Shown here: positions 9,530 to 20,099 of the stretch, piece by piece
Layout: the number at the start of each line of letters is the position of its first letter
Position numbering within the stretch: the stretch's first letter is position 1
Source of the DNA: Cycas panzhihuaensis
Lineage: Eukaryota; Cycadophyta
Length of the DNA stretch: 64,000 bases
Assembly (NCBI GenBank): GCA_023213395.1
Contig: CM041465.1
Location: 245,403,741-245,467,740 of the forward strand
Reading direction: 5' to 3'
Program-made: the position numbers and the translations under genes
Notes under the pieces: generated by a model
Told to the model about the DNA's origin: nothing
Database searches by the model: none
The model's input: the letters and a program-made list of their open reading frames with translations, nothing else

Positions 9530-10430
9530 ATCTACTTTTTATACTTAATCTAGTCCAGTTTGGGTTTGACCCTTGATATTGGTATGTATTTGGCTCACTC
9601 CTATGAATATAAGTGGGTCAATTTTCCCTTAACTTTGTTTCGACATTTTTAGCTATTTTCATCGCTTCTTGGATATATGCGGGACTCCTTGATTTGATGC
9701 GGTATTTGATTTGTCCCTTCAGACCACTAATGTAAGTTTCCATAATGTATTTTGTTGGTATTCGTTCTGAGACTAAGTGTTGAAGACTCTGGAACTACTT
9801 TGTGTATTCTTGTACTGACCCATTTTATTGTAATCATGTTAATTGGGCGAAATAGTTTGTGTTCCAAGAATCTTCATACTGGCTAATTAGACCCGACTTT
9901 AGGTATTCCCATGATTTATAGATACCTATGTTGGTCTTTTGCCATCAATAGAACCATTTCAACACCCTTTTGTATAGATGGAGAGATGTTGCTGATACTT
10001 TTTCTCTACGGATAATCCATACACCTAGAAATATATTTCCATTTGTAGTAACCAGTTTCTGATATCTCTGGATCTATCTGAATCGAATTTCTCCAATGAG
10101 AGCTTGGTTCCCTTAAAGCAGTGGTCCCATTGTTCATTTCTTTAGTTTCATCTTTTGTATATTATCCCCTTATATCTCTTTTGATTCTCATGGTTGTCCA
10201 GTTCTTCCCTTGCGTCTTCATATTCTGCTAATCTTTCTATACTAGACAATTCTTCATCTATAACCATTTCTGATCTATTGAGCTTAGGATTTTTCGAGAA
10301 GGATTTCATCCAATTTTCTATTTGCGTGGAGAGACATTCTATACTGATGTTCAATTTCTCCAATTTTGCATTTGTTACTTTTGATTAACCCCAACCTTGG
10401 TTCACCATTTTCTTGGTGCGACTTTTACCT
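9530..10430 (-). pseudogene. Gy-1 gag body, decayed
   Basis: Minus strand. Recognisable gag core phrases include SVQEYTK.FQSLQHLVSERIPTKY near 9830-9750 and YISGLKGQIKYRIKSRSPAYIQEAMKIA near 9730-9650, typical of retrotransposon gag of chromovirus-like gypsy elements. Further upstream an open stretch 10363-10148 is acidic and helical (LSSIERLAEYEDAREELDNHENQ). Many stops break it. Read in this direction it leads into the CCHC knuckle at about 9460. Confidence 0.75.
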
Positions 10431-10517
10431 GATTTGAGTTCTATTCCTTGGGGGGGGGGAGGGGGAATTTGGCCCCTAATTTTTCCACTTATCTTTTGAA
10501 TCCTGCTTCGAAACAAA

Positions 10518-10529
10518 GCTTTGATACCA
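10518..10529 (-). promoter_or_regulatory. Gy-1 primer-binding site (tRNA-Met type)
   Basis: The minus strand reads TGGTATCAAAGC, one mismatch from the TGGTATCAGAGC complement of plant initiator tRNA-Met, two bases inside the 5' LTR edge at 10532. Just left (10446-10470) lies a G-rich leader tract. Confidence 0.8.
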
Positions 10530-10531
10530 TG

Positions 10532-10776
10532 TGTAGTGACGACGAATGGTTTTCTTGGGAAGGAAACGACAAAACAGAGCAAATATATGCCTTCTACTGA
10601 TCTAGGTATAAGTAAACAAGATATACTGTTTTTAAATACCATAAATATGTGATAATATTGAACAAATATTAAATACAACTTATAGAGATATCGCTTATGA
10701 CAATCCTCCTCCTCGAGGCGAGGTTCCTTCCATAATAATTGCAGCTCTAAGACTGAAATTATGGCAGCCAACAACA
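10532..10776 (-). repeat. Gy-1 5' LTR
   Basis: In element orientation it starts TGTTGTTGGCTGCC (at 10776) and ends CACTACA (at 10532), followed by two bases and the primer-binding site. The inner edge is well fixed by the primer site. The outer edge is inferred from the TG...CA rule, because the partner LTR lies left of the window. Length about 245 bp. Confidence 0.7.
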
Positions 10777-11109
10777 CTTCTGAATGGTGCCTTAAAGCTA
10801 CCCACCTTCTGCTTTGAATAGGTGCTCATTTAGTCATGATAGAAGTCGGCCAAAAAATAGACATAATAAGTGATAATTCTGTCTTGGAAGTCGGCCGAAC
10901 TGGCATGTGAAGTCGGTTAGAATGTATATATAAGGTGTTGCATTTAAACTTACTTTTGAGGTCAGCTTTCTTGCTTTGTTGGAGGTTGACTAGACTAAAT
11001 ATTTAGGGTTGCTGCATATTTTCTCAATGCTGAAACCATTGCCGACCCATTTTGAGACGATTTTCATATGAACATAACTTTAAAATTTCTCACATCATTA
11101 ATTGATTTA
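10777..11109. other. Spacer between Gy-1 and GPX-4, unassigned
   Basis: No coding sequence seen. It contains three copies of GAAGTCGGYC/T (near 10846, 10888 and 10911) and TATATATAAGG near 10930, so it may be part of an old LTR, but no partner was found in the window. The five bases before GPX-4 are ATTTA (11105-11109); their duplicate could not be located. Confidence 0.4.
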
Positions 11110-11923
11110 TGTTGACTTTAGTTGCGACACACTGGTCATCTCGAAAATTGCTTGTTTACTCAGTTGTATGTCCTCTCTACTTTGATGCTGGTCTCTACAT
11201 GCCTCAAGCCTCGCACACCTTGTTGACTTGATGCTACATGTTAGCACTTCACTAGACACATAAATGCAACATATAGGAAATGTTTTACTCAAGCATACAC
11301 ATAAATCATACACATATTTTCCTTGTAACTCAATATTCCATCAATCAATAGTTAGTTACAATGCCTTGGGCAATGTCTCACATAGGGGTATGTTCAAATG
11401 TTTGACTCTCACACTTGAGAGCATTGCTTATGATCCATTAACTCATCTCTCACACTATGATTAAATGACTTGGCTCTCACACTGAAATTGGGGTGAGAAT
11501 GCCCTATTTATACCTTATTTTACATCATTTTGCCCTAAAAGTCACAACCATTCCAAAGTGCCTTTTGACCTTTCAGAATAAGGCCCAATTACAATTCCTT
11601 ACACACATCATTTTCGTATGTTTGTATGGCCATACAATCACTTTCCATTGTAGTTGTTGTGTTGACAAAGAATAGTTCCCGCTTCTTATTAACCATTCCC
11701 ATTTGTACTAATTTTATTTGCTCCACAATACATTGAGAATTGTTCCCAGAGAGTCATTTTACGGACCTAAAACCCTTCCAAACAACTTTGCAATCGTCCT
11801 AACTGTTTATAGGGTTGTTCTAGCAGTTTTTGGGACTATTCTTAGTTGTTTCTTGACCTATTTTGGCTATTTAAGCCCTTCTTAATTGTTTCAAGTGCCC
11901 ATGCACCAATTTTCATGCAAACA
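11110..11923 (-). repeat. GPX-4 3' LTR
   Basis: 814 bp, starting TGTTGACTTT on the plus strand as in GPX-3. Its other edge (11923) is placed by alignment with GPX-3: AAACA followed by TCTATCTT here, CAACA followed by TCTATCCC there. It shares the LTR phrase GGCTCTCACACTG with GPX-3 (near 11470 here). The length agrees with the other family LTRs (801-878 bp). Confidence 0.72.
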
Positions 11924-12400
11924 TCTATCTTGGGGTTTGAAAAGGTTGTGCATCTTTTCTCAAAACTAAAAAATGATGTTGAAATCGTCTCGTCAATTTT
12001 TTTGGTTTTGTAGTGGGTTTGCTTCCCACCCCCATTCTTTTGAGCTGCCCCTTGTGCTTTTTTGTGCACATCCTTATGTAGTTGCTTGAGCCAGTGTTGA
12101 CTAGGAAGGTAACTTTTGCCTGGAGCGGTAAGTGAAATGCTCAAACTACTATTATTTTGTTTTCTTTTTCCTTTTGGTGAAATAGTCCTAAAAATTCTCT
12201 TAGTTCTAGTGATCTGGCATATTGATAAGTTATAAGATGCGAATTATGATTGATTTGTTTTGCATTTTCATGTTTACACATTAGGATAGAACCGAAGTCC
12301 TATTATTAGGATAGCATTGGTTGTCCCCAACTAAAACCAACACTTTATGATACACCTAGTCAACTCCTCTAGGGAAATTGCCCTATGCTATTTGTGGTAG
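11924..12400 (-). pseudogene. GPX-4 remnant of the ORF-X region and 3' untranslated segment
   Basis: The octamer AAGATAGA (minus strand, 11924-11931) touches the LTR, equivalent to GGGATAGA in GPX-3. A purine tract (minus GAATGGGGGTGGGAAG, about 12025-12040) lies some 100 bp further in, as in GPX-1. An open stretch at 12144-11842 is basic but not clearly similar to ORF-X. No functional protein can be supported. Confidence 0.45.
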
Positions 12401-12404
12401 GGTT

Positions 12405-12650
12405 TTAGTTTGCTACCCTTGATCTTTTTGGATAGTAACTGGTTGGTCACCTCCATCAACTAGACAATGGCATTTTATAGACTTTATCAATCATGTGTGG
12501 TCCTGTCCAATGCATCGTTAATTCTCCCTAATATATTTGGGATTTGCTATTGGACTGCTATACCATGGTCACCCTTTTTGAGATATGGTGCCTTGACATG
12601 GCAATTGTTCCATGCCTTTTTTTGCTTCCTCCCTCGTATAGTCGACTCTG
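12405..12650 (-). pseudogene. GPX-4 integrase C-terminal tail
   Basis: The plus strand GGTAGGGTTTTAGTTTGCTA near 12401 and the following 200 bases parallel the GPX-3 tail at 30500-30700 base for base over long runs. Read on the minus strand the order is the WRF-like segment, then HWTGPHMIDKVYK, then the terminal residues. As in the other copies, this tail follows directly on the linker without an integrase core. Confidence 0.72.
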
Positions 12651-12946
12651 TTGGTTTTTGTTATTGTCCTTTGATTAATCTTTCACTTTGCCATTATGAC
12701 TTGTAGAACTACGGCTATCATGAATTTCCTTTCCTTTATAATTTTTCCCATTGCTAAAGTAAGTTTTCTCGAAGTTGTTATTAGTGTCAAAATATTCATC
12801 ATTGCATTCAGTTTTATCCATACTAGTATAAAAATCCTCACTACTAGCTATGCTCAAATATTCATAACTATCATCTTCATAACAATACTCGACAACTATC
12901 CATAATTTTGGACTCCTTACTATGATTTATATTAGAGATAAGTCTC

Positions 12947-12983
<37 letters not shown>

Positions 12984-13100
12984 TAGTACTTGGCATATTT
13001 ACTCCATACGCTTTTTGAAGCCAATTGTACATGTAGGAATTTCTATCACCATCTTTGGAGTCCAAGGGTGGCTATAATTTTCCCTAACCCTTGAGATCTT
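12651..13100 (-). other. GPX-4 linker with (AAT)n microsatellite
   Basis: Minus-strand linker between protease region and integrase tail, with an acidic/Asn-rich open stretch (DNNNFEKTYFSNGKNYKGKE region, about 12800-12720). An (ATA)n microsatellite spans about 12949-12983 and would read as poly-Tyr on the minus strand. No catalytic domain is present. Confidence 0.5.
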
Positions 13101-13102
13101 GT

Positions 13103-13621
13103 TCATGTGGGTTTGTTCATTACCATTATTTCCTCTACAACCTTACGTGCTCCTTGAGAGTCTTGAACTTGAAACACTCTGATTTCTAGCCATTGAATTA
13201 CTAGCAACAATGGAATGGTTAACTTTAGTTGCTTTGATGGATTCTTCAATAGCCTTAATGTTTGTAAAATGTCTTTTAAGGGAATGTTGTTGAATAGATT
13301 AACCACGCTAATTTGTACGTGCTCGGTTACTTGCGGCTTTTGTATTGTAATGGCCTCACTTCGTTTTGGGGATGTCCTCCTTTTATACATTTGCTTGACC
13401 TTTGGTTTGGTTAAGGTGAGGCAATTCTCTTCTGCTTCCTTGGCCGCTTCCTCCAGTGCCTTCTTTACTTGAGTGAAGTGCTCTGTTTTCACCTTAGTTT
13501 TTTTGTAATTTGATTCATCCTTCTTAAGTTTATCTAGAAATCCCATTCTTGTTTGTATATTCGTAGCATCGAGTGTATTGGCCACAATTGACAAGAGGTG
13601 GTTTGATTTTACATTTAACAA
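13103..13621 (-). pseudogene. GPX-4 protease-proximal region, protease domain truncated
   Basis: An open minus-strand frame of 172 codons. VNLFNNIPLKDILQTLRLL and KQLKLTIPLLLVIQWL match ELFKGLPAEDIPRMLLL and KQLQLTIPLSQVIDWI of GPX-1 at the same place. The frame ends soon after, and the DGGAAVNVLP active site does not follow, so the protease was deleted. Upstream it continues from the last zinc knuckle. Confidence 0.75.
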
Positions 13622-14910
13622 GCAATTTTTAGAAGGGTGATTACATGGTTCACAATTTTTGCATGCATAGGTGCTATTGTCTTTGACTTTTTCATAGGGG
13701 CAAGCTTACCTCTATTGCCCAAACTCCAAACAAAACATACATTTTCCCTTTTTCTTCTTTTGTTGCTCAGGTATTGTTTTAGTCAAATATGACAACCTAC
13801 CTTCTCCTTTGCCTTAGCTCCCACCTCGAGCATTGTTTCAACATTTGTTGTAATAGCAATCGCACAAGCCGTGTGTTGTGGGTTCATAGATAGGGCACCA
13901 TTTTTCTTCCAAACATACCTCAGTGCAATGACTGTGGGTAGGTTTACTTTCCACTACTGTTAACTGTTGTTCCTTGAACTTTAACTTTAGTCATGTAATT
14001 TCTTCTCCCAACGTTTCTATTTATGATAGTTCCTCCTTCACCATTGCCTTGTAGGCTTTTCCTACACATAGTTCCTTTATTTTTTTGTGCATTATTCTCA
14101 ATACATTGTCTTGTGTACCTAACTCTTATGAATCCATTTCTCTTTCAAACTCTATGGCTAATTCCTTGGCTTTAGAGAAGAATTTGTTAGGATGTTGCTT
14201 CGTGGATGTTTTTAATTTTGGTTGTAGACCATTTACGAAGTAATTCTTCATTAATAAGTTGGGAAGCTTTTCCTCATTTGTTATGTTTCTTGCTATTATG
14301 CCCATTCTACTTGCATAATCTAACATAGATTCATCTGGCCTTTGTTTAGGTTCCTCAATGCCTGCAATATGACTTCATTACTATGTAATTTTTGAAATCT
14401 CTCTTAAACGTTGGTGACTATTTTCTCCCATGTCTTGTTTCCTTTGTCTAACTCATTCTACCATACTAATGCTACTCCCCTTAGAGTACACACAAATCTT
14501 TGCTTTATGTCTTCCTCATCTTTACTTTTGCCTCACCCCAATCATATTCTTAAAGAGATATAGATGCTTGAAAACAATGGTTGTTTTATCAAACGTGAAG
14601 TAATTAAAGGTACTCATTGTAATAACTTGTCGTTGATGCCATTCCGAAAGATAGAAAATTTGGTCCTTTAATTGGAGACAAAGTGGCTCCATTCTTTAGG
14701 AAACAATTATATGGTACAACACATCTAGTCCAATGTATGGAATATTGGCTAGAACAGAAAATAGCAGATAAGTCTCATTGGGACTTGGGTTTTGTTTTGA
14801 TCTTATAAGGGCTTGTCTGGCATTGGTACTTAGCCCATCAAGTTTCATTTCATAGTTGGGCAAATATTCAGGGATCCTTTTGACTGCAATTTGACTATCC
14901 AGACAAAATG
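13622..14910 (-). pseudogene. GPX-4 gag with zinc knuckles
   Basis: Minus strand, right to left. An open segment at 14880-14720 contains IPEYLPNYEMKLDGLSTNAR and LLFSVLANIPYIGLDVLYHI. FKHLYLFKNMIG near 14575 aligns with HAYLFQNLIDVKK of GPX-3. Next come MKNYFVNGLQPKLKTSTKQHP (about 14250-14190) and AKELAIEFEREMDS (to 14126). Knuckle remnants are WCPIYEPTTHGLCDC (about 13900-13855), CMFCLEFG...ACP (about 13730-13690) and CKNCEPCNHPSKNC (about 13665-13625). Several cysteines or histidines are changed. Multiple stops. Confidence 0.72.
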
Positions 14911-14929
14911 CCTATTGCACCCTTTTTGG

Positions 14930-15369
14930 TAGGGAAATGTCCAATAAAACACATCCAAAAGTGCAAAAACTTTTGAGTATCTCAAAATATACCCAAACAG
15001 AATTGGAGTCGTCTATTCTATCACACCTTATAGGAAAATTGGGGAAAGAATGGCTACTCAAAAAGGAGAAAAATTGAGAAGGTTCATGGCATAGCCTAAA
15101 ACATTCTTCTATTAAGACATTTTTGCACTCATCTAAGGATAAAAATATTGATAATATACTTAAACAAATTAGAAGGTTAAGTCTAGAATTGGAATGACCT
15201 AAATCCATGTCACTAGCAAGAACAATAGAAAGTATAGATAAGGAAGAGGAAGAAGAAACTCATAATTTCCGCTTGAGTATACATAATTACAATATGGTAA
15301 TGGAGATATAGAAGATACCTCAGCACATTAGATAATAAAGGAGAACAAAGTAAGGTGCAAAGAAATAAA
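14930..15369 (+). pseudogene. GPX-2 linker fragment
   Basis: Plus-strand, charged, helix-prone open pieces such as ILKQIRRLSLELE (about 15156-15198) and ARTIESIDKEEEEETHNF (about 15215-15270), broken by stops. This resembles in character the acidic linker of GPX-3 (KFKEEEKELAES). No catalytic domain is visible. The minus strand is also partly open (15208-14912) but is Leu/Phe/Cys-rich in a way that suggests an antisense shadow. Confidence 0.45.
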
Positions 15370-15720
15370 AACAACAAAGATTAACTTAAGGGGATAAAGA
15401 AAATCTTCGTAATATATTCATTGGAGACTGTTGGGATGATGAAACTTCGTATAAAGCAAAGTGGTTGCAGAATATCAAGAAAATGCAACAAAACGTGTGG
15501 CATGACTGTCGCTTAAGTGGCACCCCAATTCAAGGAGGAAGACCATGTATTGCTATACGATAGCAAGTTTTGCACACCTCGAAAAATTGAAGATGAGGTG
15601 GCTTGGACCATGTATCGTAGACAAGATTTTCACTAATGGTTCAGCCCAATTACAAGAAATTAAAGGATTGCAATTGTCAACAGTGATAAATGGCAGTCGA
15701 GTGAAACCTTACCACATCTA
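15370..15720 (+). pseudogene. GPX-2 integrase C-terminal tail
   Basis: Plus strand. The pieces DHVLLYDSKF (about 15543-15572), LKMRWLGPCIVDKIFTNGSA (about 15586-15645) and INGSRVKPYHI, ending in TAG near 15720, match the gypsy integrase tail pattern (GD.VLLYDSK, K..RWLGPY.V..I..NG, VNGSRLKPY). It is homologous to the GPX-1 tail at 6060-6238. A frameshift near 15575 separates the first piece from the rest. Confidence 0.78.
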
Positions 15721-15801
15721 GGGTAGCGGAAATCTACTAGGGGAATCAACTAGTTGTATCATAACATGTTGCTTGAAGTTGGAGACAATTGAGATTGTCT
15801 T
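15721..15801 (+). other. GPX-2 sequence up to LINE-1; left target duplicate
   Basis: Matches the segment directly after the GPX-1 integrase tail. CAATTGAGATTGTCTT at 15786-15801 is the left copy of the 16-bp LINE-1 target duplication; the right copy is at 21931-21946. Confidence 0.85.
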
Positions 15802-15849
15802 TTTTTTGGTTAGATAAAAATGGATTTTAGTGGGTTTGAAAGGGGATCC

Positions 15850-16551
15850 CACAACCTAATACATCAAGAAATGTGGCGTGGCAGAAAAGTATAAGCCCGT
15901 GACAGCCCCACGGACTAGGCCAGAAAGCAAGGTGCCGGGACAAGCCCCACGGCTAGCTACTGCAACATCAAGTCCTTCTCGACCAGAACCAAAAGATCCC
16001 TGGGAAAATCCGACTTCCATATTTGTCCTGCCCTTTGTCTCACTCCCCAATTTGCGTAAAATCTGTGGTTTATTTCCATCTCTCGAGTATGCCTAATACG
16101 GACTTAGCGACCTTTTAATGATTTCCTTGGCATCATTAAATAACGCTTGGAATCTCCAACTGAATAACCTCCTCTTTCAGGGATTTCACCACAACCTCAG
16201 AATCTCCCTCAATAATCACTTTCTGATAATTACCTTCCACCGCAAGGTCAAGAGCTTTAAGCATAGCGTGCATCTCTGCATAGTGGTTTGTCTGGCAGTC
16301 ATAAAATTCCGCGAAAGCCCAAAGGGTAGACCCCGAATGGTCCCTACAGATACCTCCCCCCCGGGATTCCCCTTTGCTGCACCATCAAAGTTTATCTTGA
16401 CCCATGACTCCTCAGGAGGCAGCCACTTGATGTCTTTATTCTTTTCCGCCCCGAAAGTAGGAACAATATCCCACTTGCTCAAAATCCTTCTCTCCGCCCA
16501 AGCAAGGGTTTTTCTTTCAACGATCCGACGTTCTCTCTTATTTACGCACAA
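15850..16551 (-). pseudogene. LINE-1 ORF2 RNase H domain and 3' end
   Basis: Minus strand. WVKINFDGAAKGNPGGEVSVG (about 16402-16345) is the start of a plant LINE RNase H (the INFDGA..GNPG pattern with the first catalytic Asp). The remaining domain toward 15900 is frameshifted. About 90 bases of 3' untranslated sequence precede the A tail. RNase H in L1 ORF2 is typical of plant lineages. Confidence 0.82.
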
Positions 16552-16717
16552 ATTCTACAATAAATAGTAGTCGGTCCATCCGTTTTGCCTGGAAGATTCT
16601 ACGGTTCCTTTCTTTCCATATGTTCCAGGCTAGGATCGGAAGAGCACTAGCCCATATGCAACTCAACGTCCTACTCCTGAATGGGCTTCTCCAGCCAACC
16701 AAAGATCCATTATCTTC

Positions 16718-17153
16718 TCAGAATATCCAATTTACTTCGAGCTTTCCCAGCAGCATTCTCCACACCTCCCTTGTATAAGAACACTCCAAAAAGATGTGGT
16801 CCATAGACTCTTCCTCCGAGCAGCATAAAGTACATCTGTTTGCCAGCGTAAACCCTCTTCTTTTCAGGTTATCAGCTGTAAGAATTTTATTTCTCAGACA
16901 GGTCCACCAAAAAACAACAATCTTCGGAATGATAGGGAGCTTCCAGACCCCCTCCAGGATAGGGTTTCTCTGGTCCCTCTTGCTTGACACAAGTAAAGAT
17001 ACCCTTGCTTTCTTGAGTAGACCCGGACGGCTCGGGGGCCACACAATCGAGTCCGTCAGGGAATCTAGGAATGTAACACTTGCCAAGCATACTTTTGATC
17101 TTGCTAATGCCTTCTTGCATTCTATCCCTTGGATCTCCTCTAGGGTCTTCCAA
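16718..17153 (-). pseudogene. LINE-1 ORF2 zf-RVT region
   Basis: Minus strand. GVWKLPIIPKIVVFWWTCLR (about 16958-16900), DNLKRRGFTLANRCTLC (about 16880-16830) and SMDHIFLECSYTREVW (about 16805-16760) form the cysteine/histidine region between RT and RNase H found in plant L1 ORF2 proteins. It continues the frame family seen in LINE-2 at 34595-35389. Confidence 0.85.
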
Positions 17154-17314
17154 GACCGCTATCCCCGCTTTCTTCCCAATAGTCCTTCACATGACTACCA
17201 TAGATCCTAACACATGGACCCATTATGGGTTCCAGATCCGGATAATCCTTAAGAGCAACATCACCGCACCATGCATCCTCCCGAATCGATGGTGTTCCCA
17301 TCCCGGAGCCTCCA

Positions 17315-18761
17315 TCACAGCCCACACGTTAAGGCATTCCAGGCTTTGAATACCCCTCGGATGGATGAGCCAACCTGAGAGACATCATTTATAGCCAAGG
17401 ACCCGCCTTGCACGTATTTCCTAGATAGGATCTTCTCCCAGAGCCTCTCCCCCCCTTTAAGCAGACGCCACCCCAACTTGGCTCCTAGAGCTGCATTGAA
17501 GAGGGGAAGTCTTCTCAAATTAAGGCCCCCGGCCCATTTTGGCATCTGCACCTTGCTCCAGCTGACAAGATGAATTCTGTCCCTGGTTTCCGATCCGGCC
17601 CAGAGGAACCTTTTTTGGATAGATTCGATGATATCTGAGATACTAGCCGGGACTCTAAAAATGGACATCCGAGCGGGATGCTCAGAGCGTGGAGGCTACA
17701 AGTTGGAGTTTTCTAGCTTGACTTAAGAGTGCACCTTTCCATCCGGCCAGCTTTCTTTGCAACCTGTCGATAAGAGGATTCCACATTTCCTTGGCCATCT
17801 TTCCAACGAAAAGAGGAAGGCCGAGGTAGGTAGTGGGGAGTTTTCTAATGCCCATCTCCAGGCATCTGCTGATCCTGCCTTGAATACTGCCTGGAGTATT
17901 TAAAAAATAAACATTGCTCTTATTCAGATTTATCTTTTGATTCGTGGCCTTCTCAAAATGGCCCAGGAACTCTTTGAAGTTGGTGGCCTCTCTAATTGTA
18001 GGCTTCCCAAGGAAGATATTGTCATCCACGAATTGGTGGTGGGCCACATTGTCCACTCCCGATGTCGGCTTAATACCAGTTATAGCCCCCTGTCTCCTCA
18101 AGGATTCCAGGGATCTGCCCAACAACTCCGCCATCGTGATAAAGCGAGGAAGGAGAGGCGGGTCGCCCGCCTCAACCCTCTGTAACCTGGGAAGAAGCAG
18201 GAAGACGAACCATTAATAATAACGGAGAACTGAGGATTTCCAATACATAATTTTATCCAAGAGCGCCACGTCTCTCCAAAGCCAAAAGCCTTTAGGCAGT
18301 CGAGCAGGCAGTCCCAGGAGACCCTATCAAAGGCCTTCGAGATCAATCTTTATAAGCATCGCAGCTCCTTCCTCTCTCGCGCAGAGTGAATGGTTTCATA
18401 GACAACGATGTACCCATCGTATATCCGTCTCCCGGAGAAACCCATCTTGGTTACGAGAAATAATGTTTGGCATAATTTGCTTCAACCCATTCACCAAAAC
18501 CTTTGTTAGGATTTTATATTTGACATTGCAGAGGCTTATAGGCCGAAAGTCCTCCATCCTTTCTGCTCCCTCTTTCTTAGGAATAAGAACCAGGAAGGTA
18601 GTCTGCCACTCCTGCAAGATCTTCCTGTTCACGTAAAATTCTTGACGCGCATCCATGTAGTCTCCCTTGATAATATCCCAAAATTCTTGGAAGAACCCCG
18701 GGGGGAAGCCGTCAGGGCCGGGCGCTTTATCTCTCTTCATACTGAAAAGAGCCACCTTCAC
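17315..18761 (-). pseudogene. LINE-1 ORF2 reverse transcriptase
   Basis: Minus strand, in pieces: [20 protein letters not shown] (about 18738-18680), [27 protein letters not shown] (about 18605-18525), KAFDRVSWDCLLDCLKAFGF (18340-18280), then HHQFVDDNIFLGK with the catalytic FVDD (about 18040-18000). ISDIIESIQKRFLWAG and WAGGLNLRRLPLFN follow (17640-17490). FVDD replaces the more common FADD/YADD. At least three frameshifts and stops interrupt it. Confidence 0.88.
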
Positions 18762-19473
18762 CTCTTCCTGAGAGAAGGGAGCTGTAATCTGGGCGTTTGG
18801 GCATCATTCACAAGGCGGGGATGTTATTGAGGAATTTCTTCCTCGGCCCATGTCCCCATCCATCGGCTCCAAATAGCTCCTTAAAATAATCCCAGCCACC
18901 TCTTTCATATCTTGATCAAGTTAACTTGAGCCATCATCGCTATGAAGCTTGTTGATTCTTATTCACTCTATGTTTAACAAAGAGTCATGTGGAAAAATTT
19001 TGTATTTATGTCTCCTCCGCCACCCACGAGCCCTAGATTTACGCCTCCTGGATTTCCTCTCTAGAGAGGATTTCCTCCAGACTCGATCGGCTCCTTTTCT
19101 ACCTTGTCCATTTACGGAGATCCGCCCAACCGCTTAACTGGGCCTCAATATCCTTCTTCAGTCCTGGAGGGTCCTCTCCTTTCTGGTCATTTATATTTTG
19201 AAAGATTTCCTTATTCCAAATTTTGACATTCCTTTTACCCGTCGAGCTTCTTGGAAAATCTATACATAGCATGTCCATCTATATCGATGCTCCACCATTC
19301 CTCCATTCTACACCTAAGATCCGGTGACGGAGCCACATCAACTCAAATCTGAGCGGGCCCCAATAAACTTCCGGAATCCAGAAGTTCAAAGAAGAGGCGA
19401 GTGATCGAGGTGATTCTCGGCAAGGCTTGAGAGTGAAGTCCTTAAAGCATCTCACCCAAAATTTACCAACACC
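18762..19473 (-). pseudogene. LINE-1 ORF2 region between endonuclease and RT
   Basis: Similar to LINE-2 36660-37400, but decayed: short matches to the DRVLVNYEWL, GFPFRFELMWTRHP and W..KSRA.WL.EGDRN.KFFH segments are visible on the minus strand with many stops. No separate gene is present. Confidence 0.65.
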
Positions 19474-20070
19474 CTATCCTGATTTGGATAAGGTTGTTCC
19501 CCGACCTTTGTTGGTCCAGGTGAAGGAGGCACCCCTAAGGTTAACATCCTCTAACCCCCCCTGTTGCAAAAATTCACTAAAGTCGCTCATGCTCGTAGTC
19601 CAGCCCCCGGTGCCCCCTCTCTTATAACCAGGGCAAAGTGCCGAGTTGAAATCGCCCGCCAATAGCCATGGGAGATGGCATGCCCTATGGGCTTCAATCA
19701 ATCTAGCCCAAAGACACTTCCTAGCTTCTTGAAGGTTTGGGGCGTACACATTAGTGGCAATCCATGAGATGTTATTATTTCTGCTAGTTAATCGAACCGA
19801 AATGAAAGAGTCTTCTATCAGAAAAATTTCACCCAACCAAATTGATGGGTCCCATAGAACCATCAGACCCCCTCTACCTTGGGCATAATCCACCTCGATG
19901 CCATCAGCTTGCTTCCAAATTTTGCTCCTAATCTTGGGCCCATTCTCTTTATTAAGTTTTGTTTCTTGAAGAAATAACAAGTCTGGTTGATGTCTTTTTC
20001 TCATGTCTCTGATGATTCTTTGTTTTGAAGGGGCGTTAAGGCCCCTGATATTCCATGAGAGAATTTTCAT
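19474..20070 (-). pseudogene. LINE-1 ORF2 endonuclease
   Basis: An open minus-strand frame of 198 codons starting at ATG 20070 (MKILSWNIRGLNAPSKQR), with FLQETKLNKENG, LLAGDFNSAL and ASFTWTNKG. It is the exonuclease-endonuclease-phosphatase fold of L1 elements: N in SWNIRG, E in QETK, and D/N in GDFN are catalytic positions. It nicks target DNA to prime reverse transcription. The frame then fails at TTLSKSG where LINE-2 has NLIQIKLDRVLV. Confidence 0.9.
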
Positions 20071-20099
20071 CTCTTCTTCCTTTGTTTCCAGACCTCAGC

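Larger units (their letters stand above)
11110..14910 (-). mobile_element. GPX-4: minus-strand GPX element, 5' end lost
   Basis: In element orientation (right to left) it holds gag, zinc knuckles, the protease-proximal linker, an integrase tail, a degraded ORF-X region and an LTR at 11110-11923. The 5' LTR is not found; at about 14910-14935 the sequence passes into the oppositely oriented GPX-2. It is more diverged from GPX-1 and GPX-3 than they are from each other, so it is a second, older subfamily. The active-site part of the protease is missing. Confidence 0.75.

Noticed and set aside
10518-10529. Possible tRNA gene from TGGTATCA motifs
   Set aside because: Only the 3' complement of initiator tRNA-Met is present, at LTR edges; no cloverleaf around any of these sites, so they are primer-binding sites.
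14912-15208. Minus-strand ORF with Leu/Phe/Cys-rich protein (possible signal peptide)
   Set aside because: The plus strand here reads charged linker-like sequence of GPX-2; the minus reading is most likely its shadow, and it has no homologue in other GPX copies.
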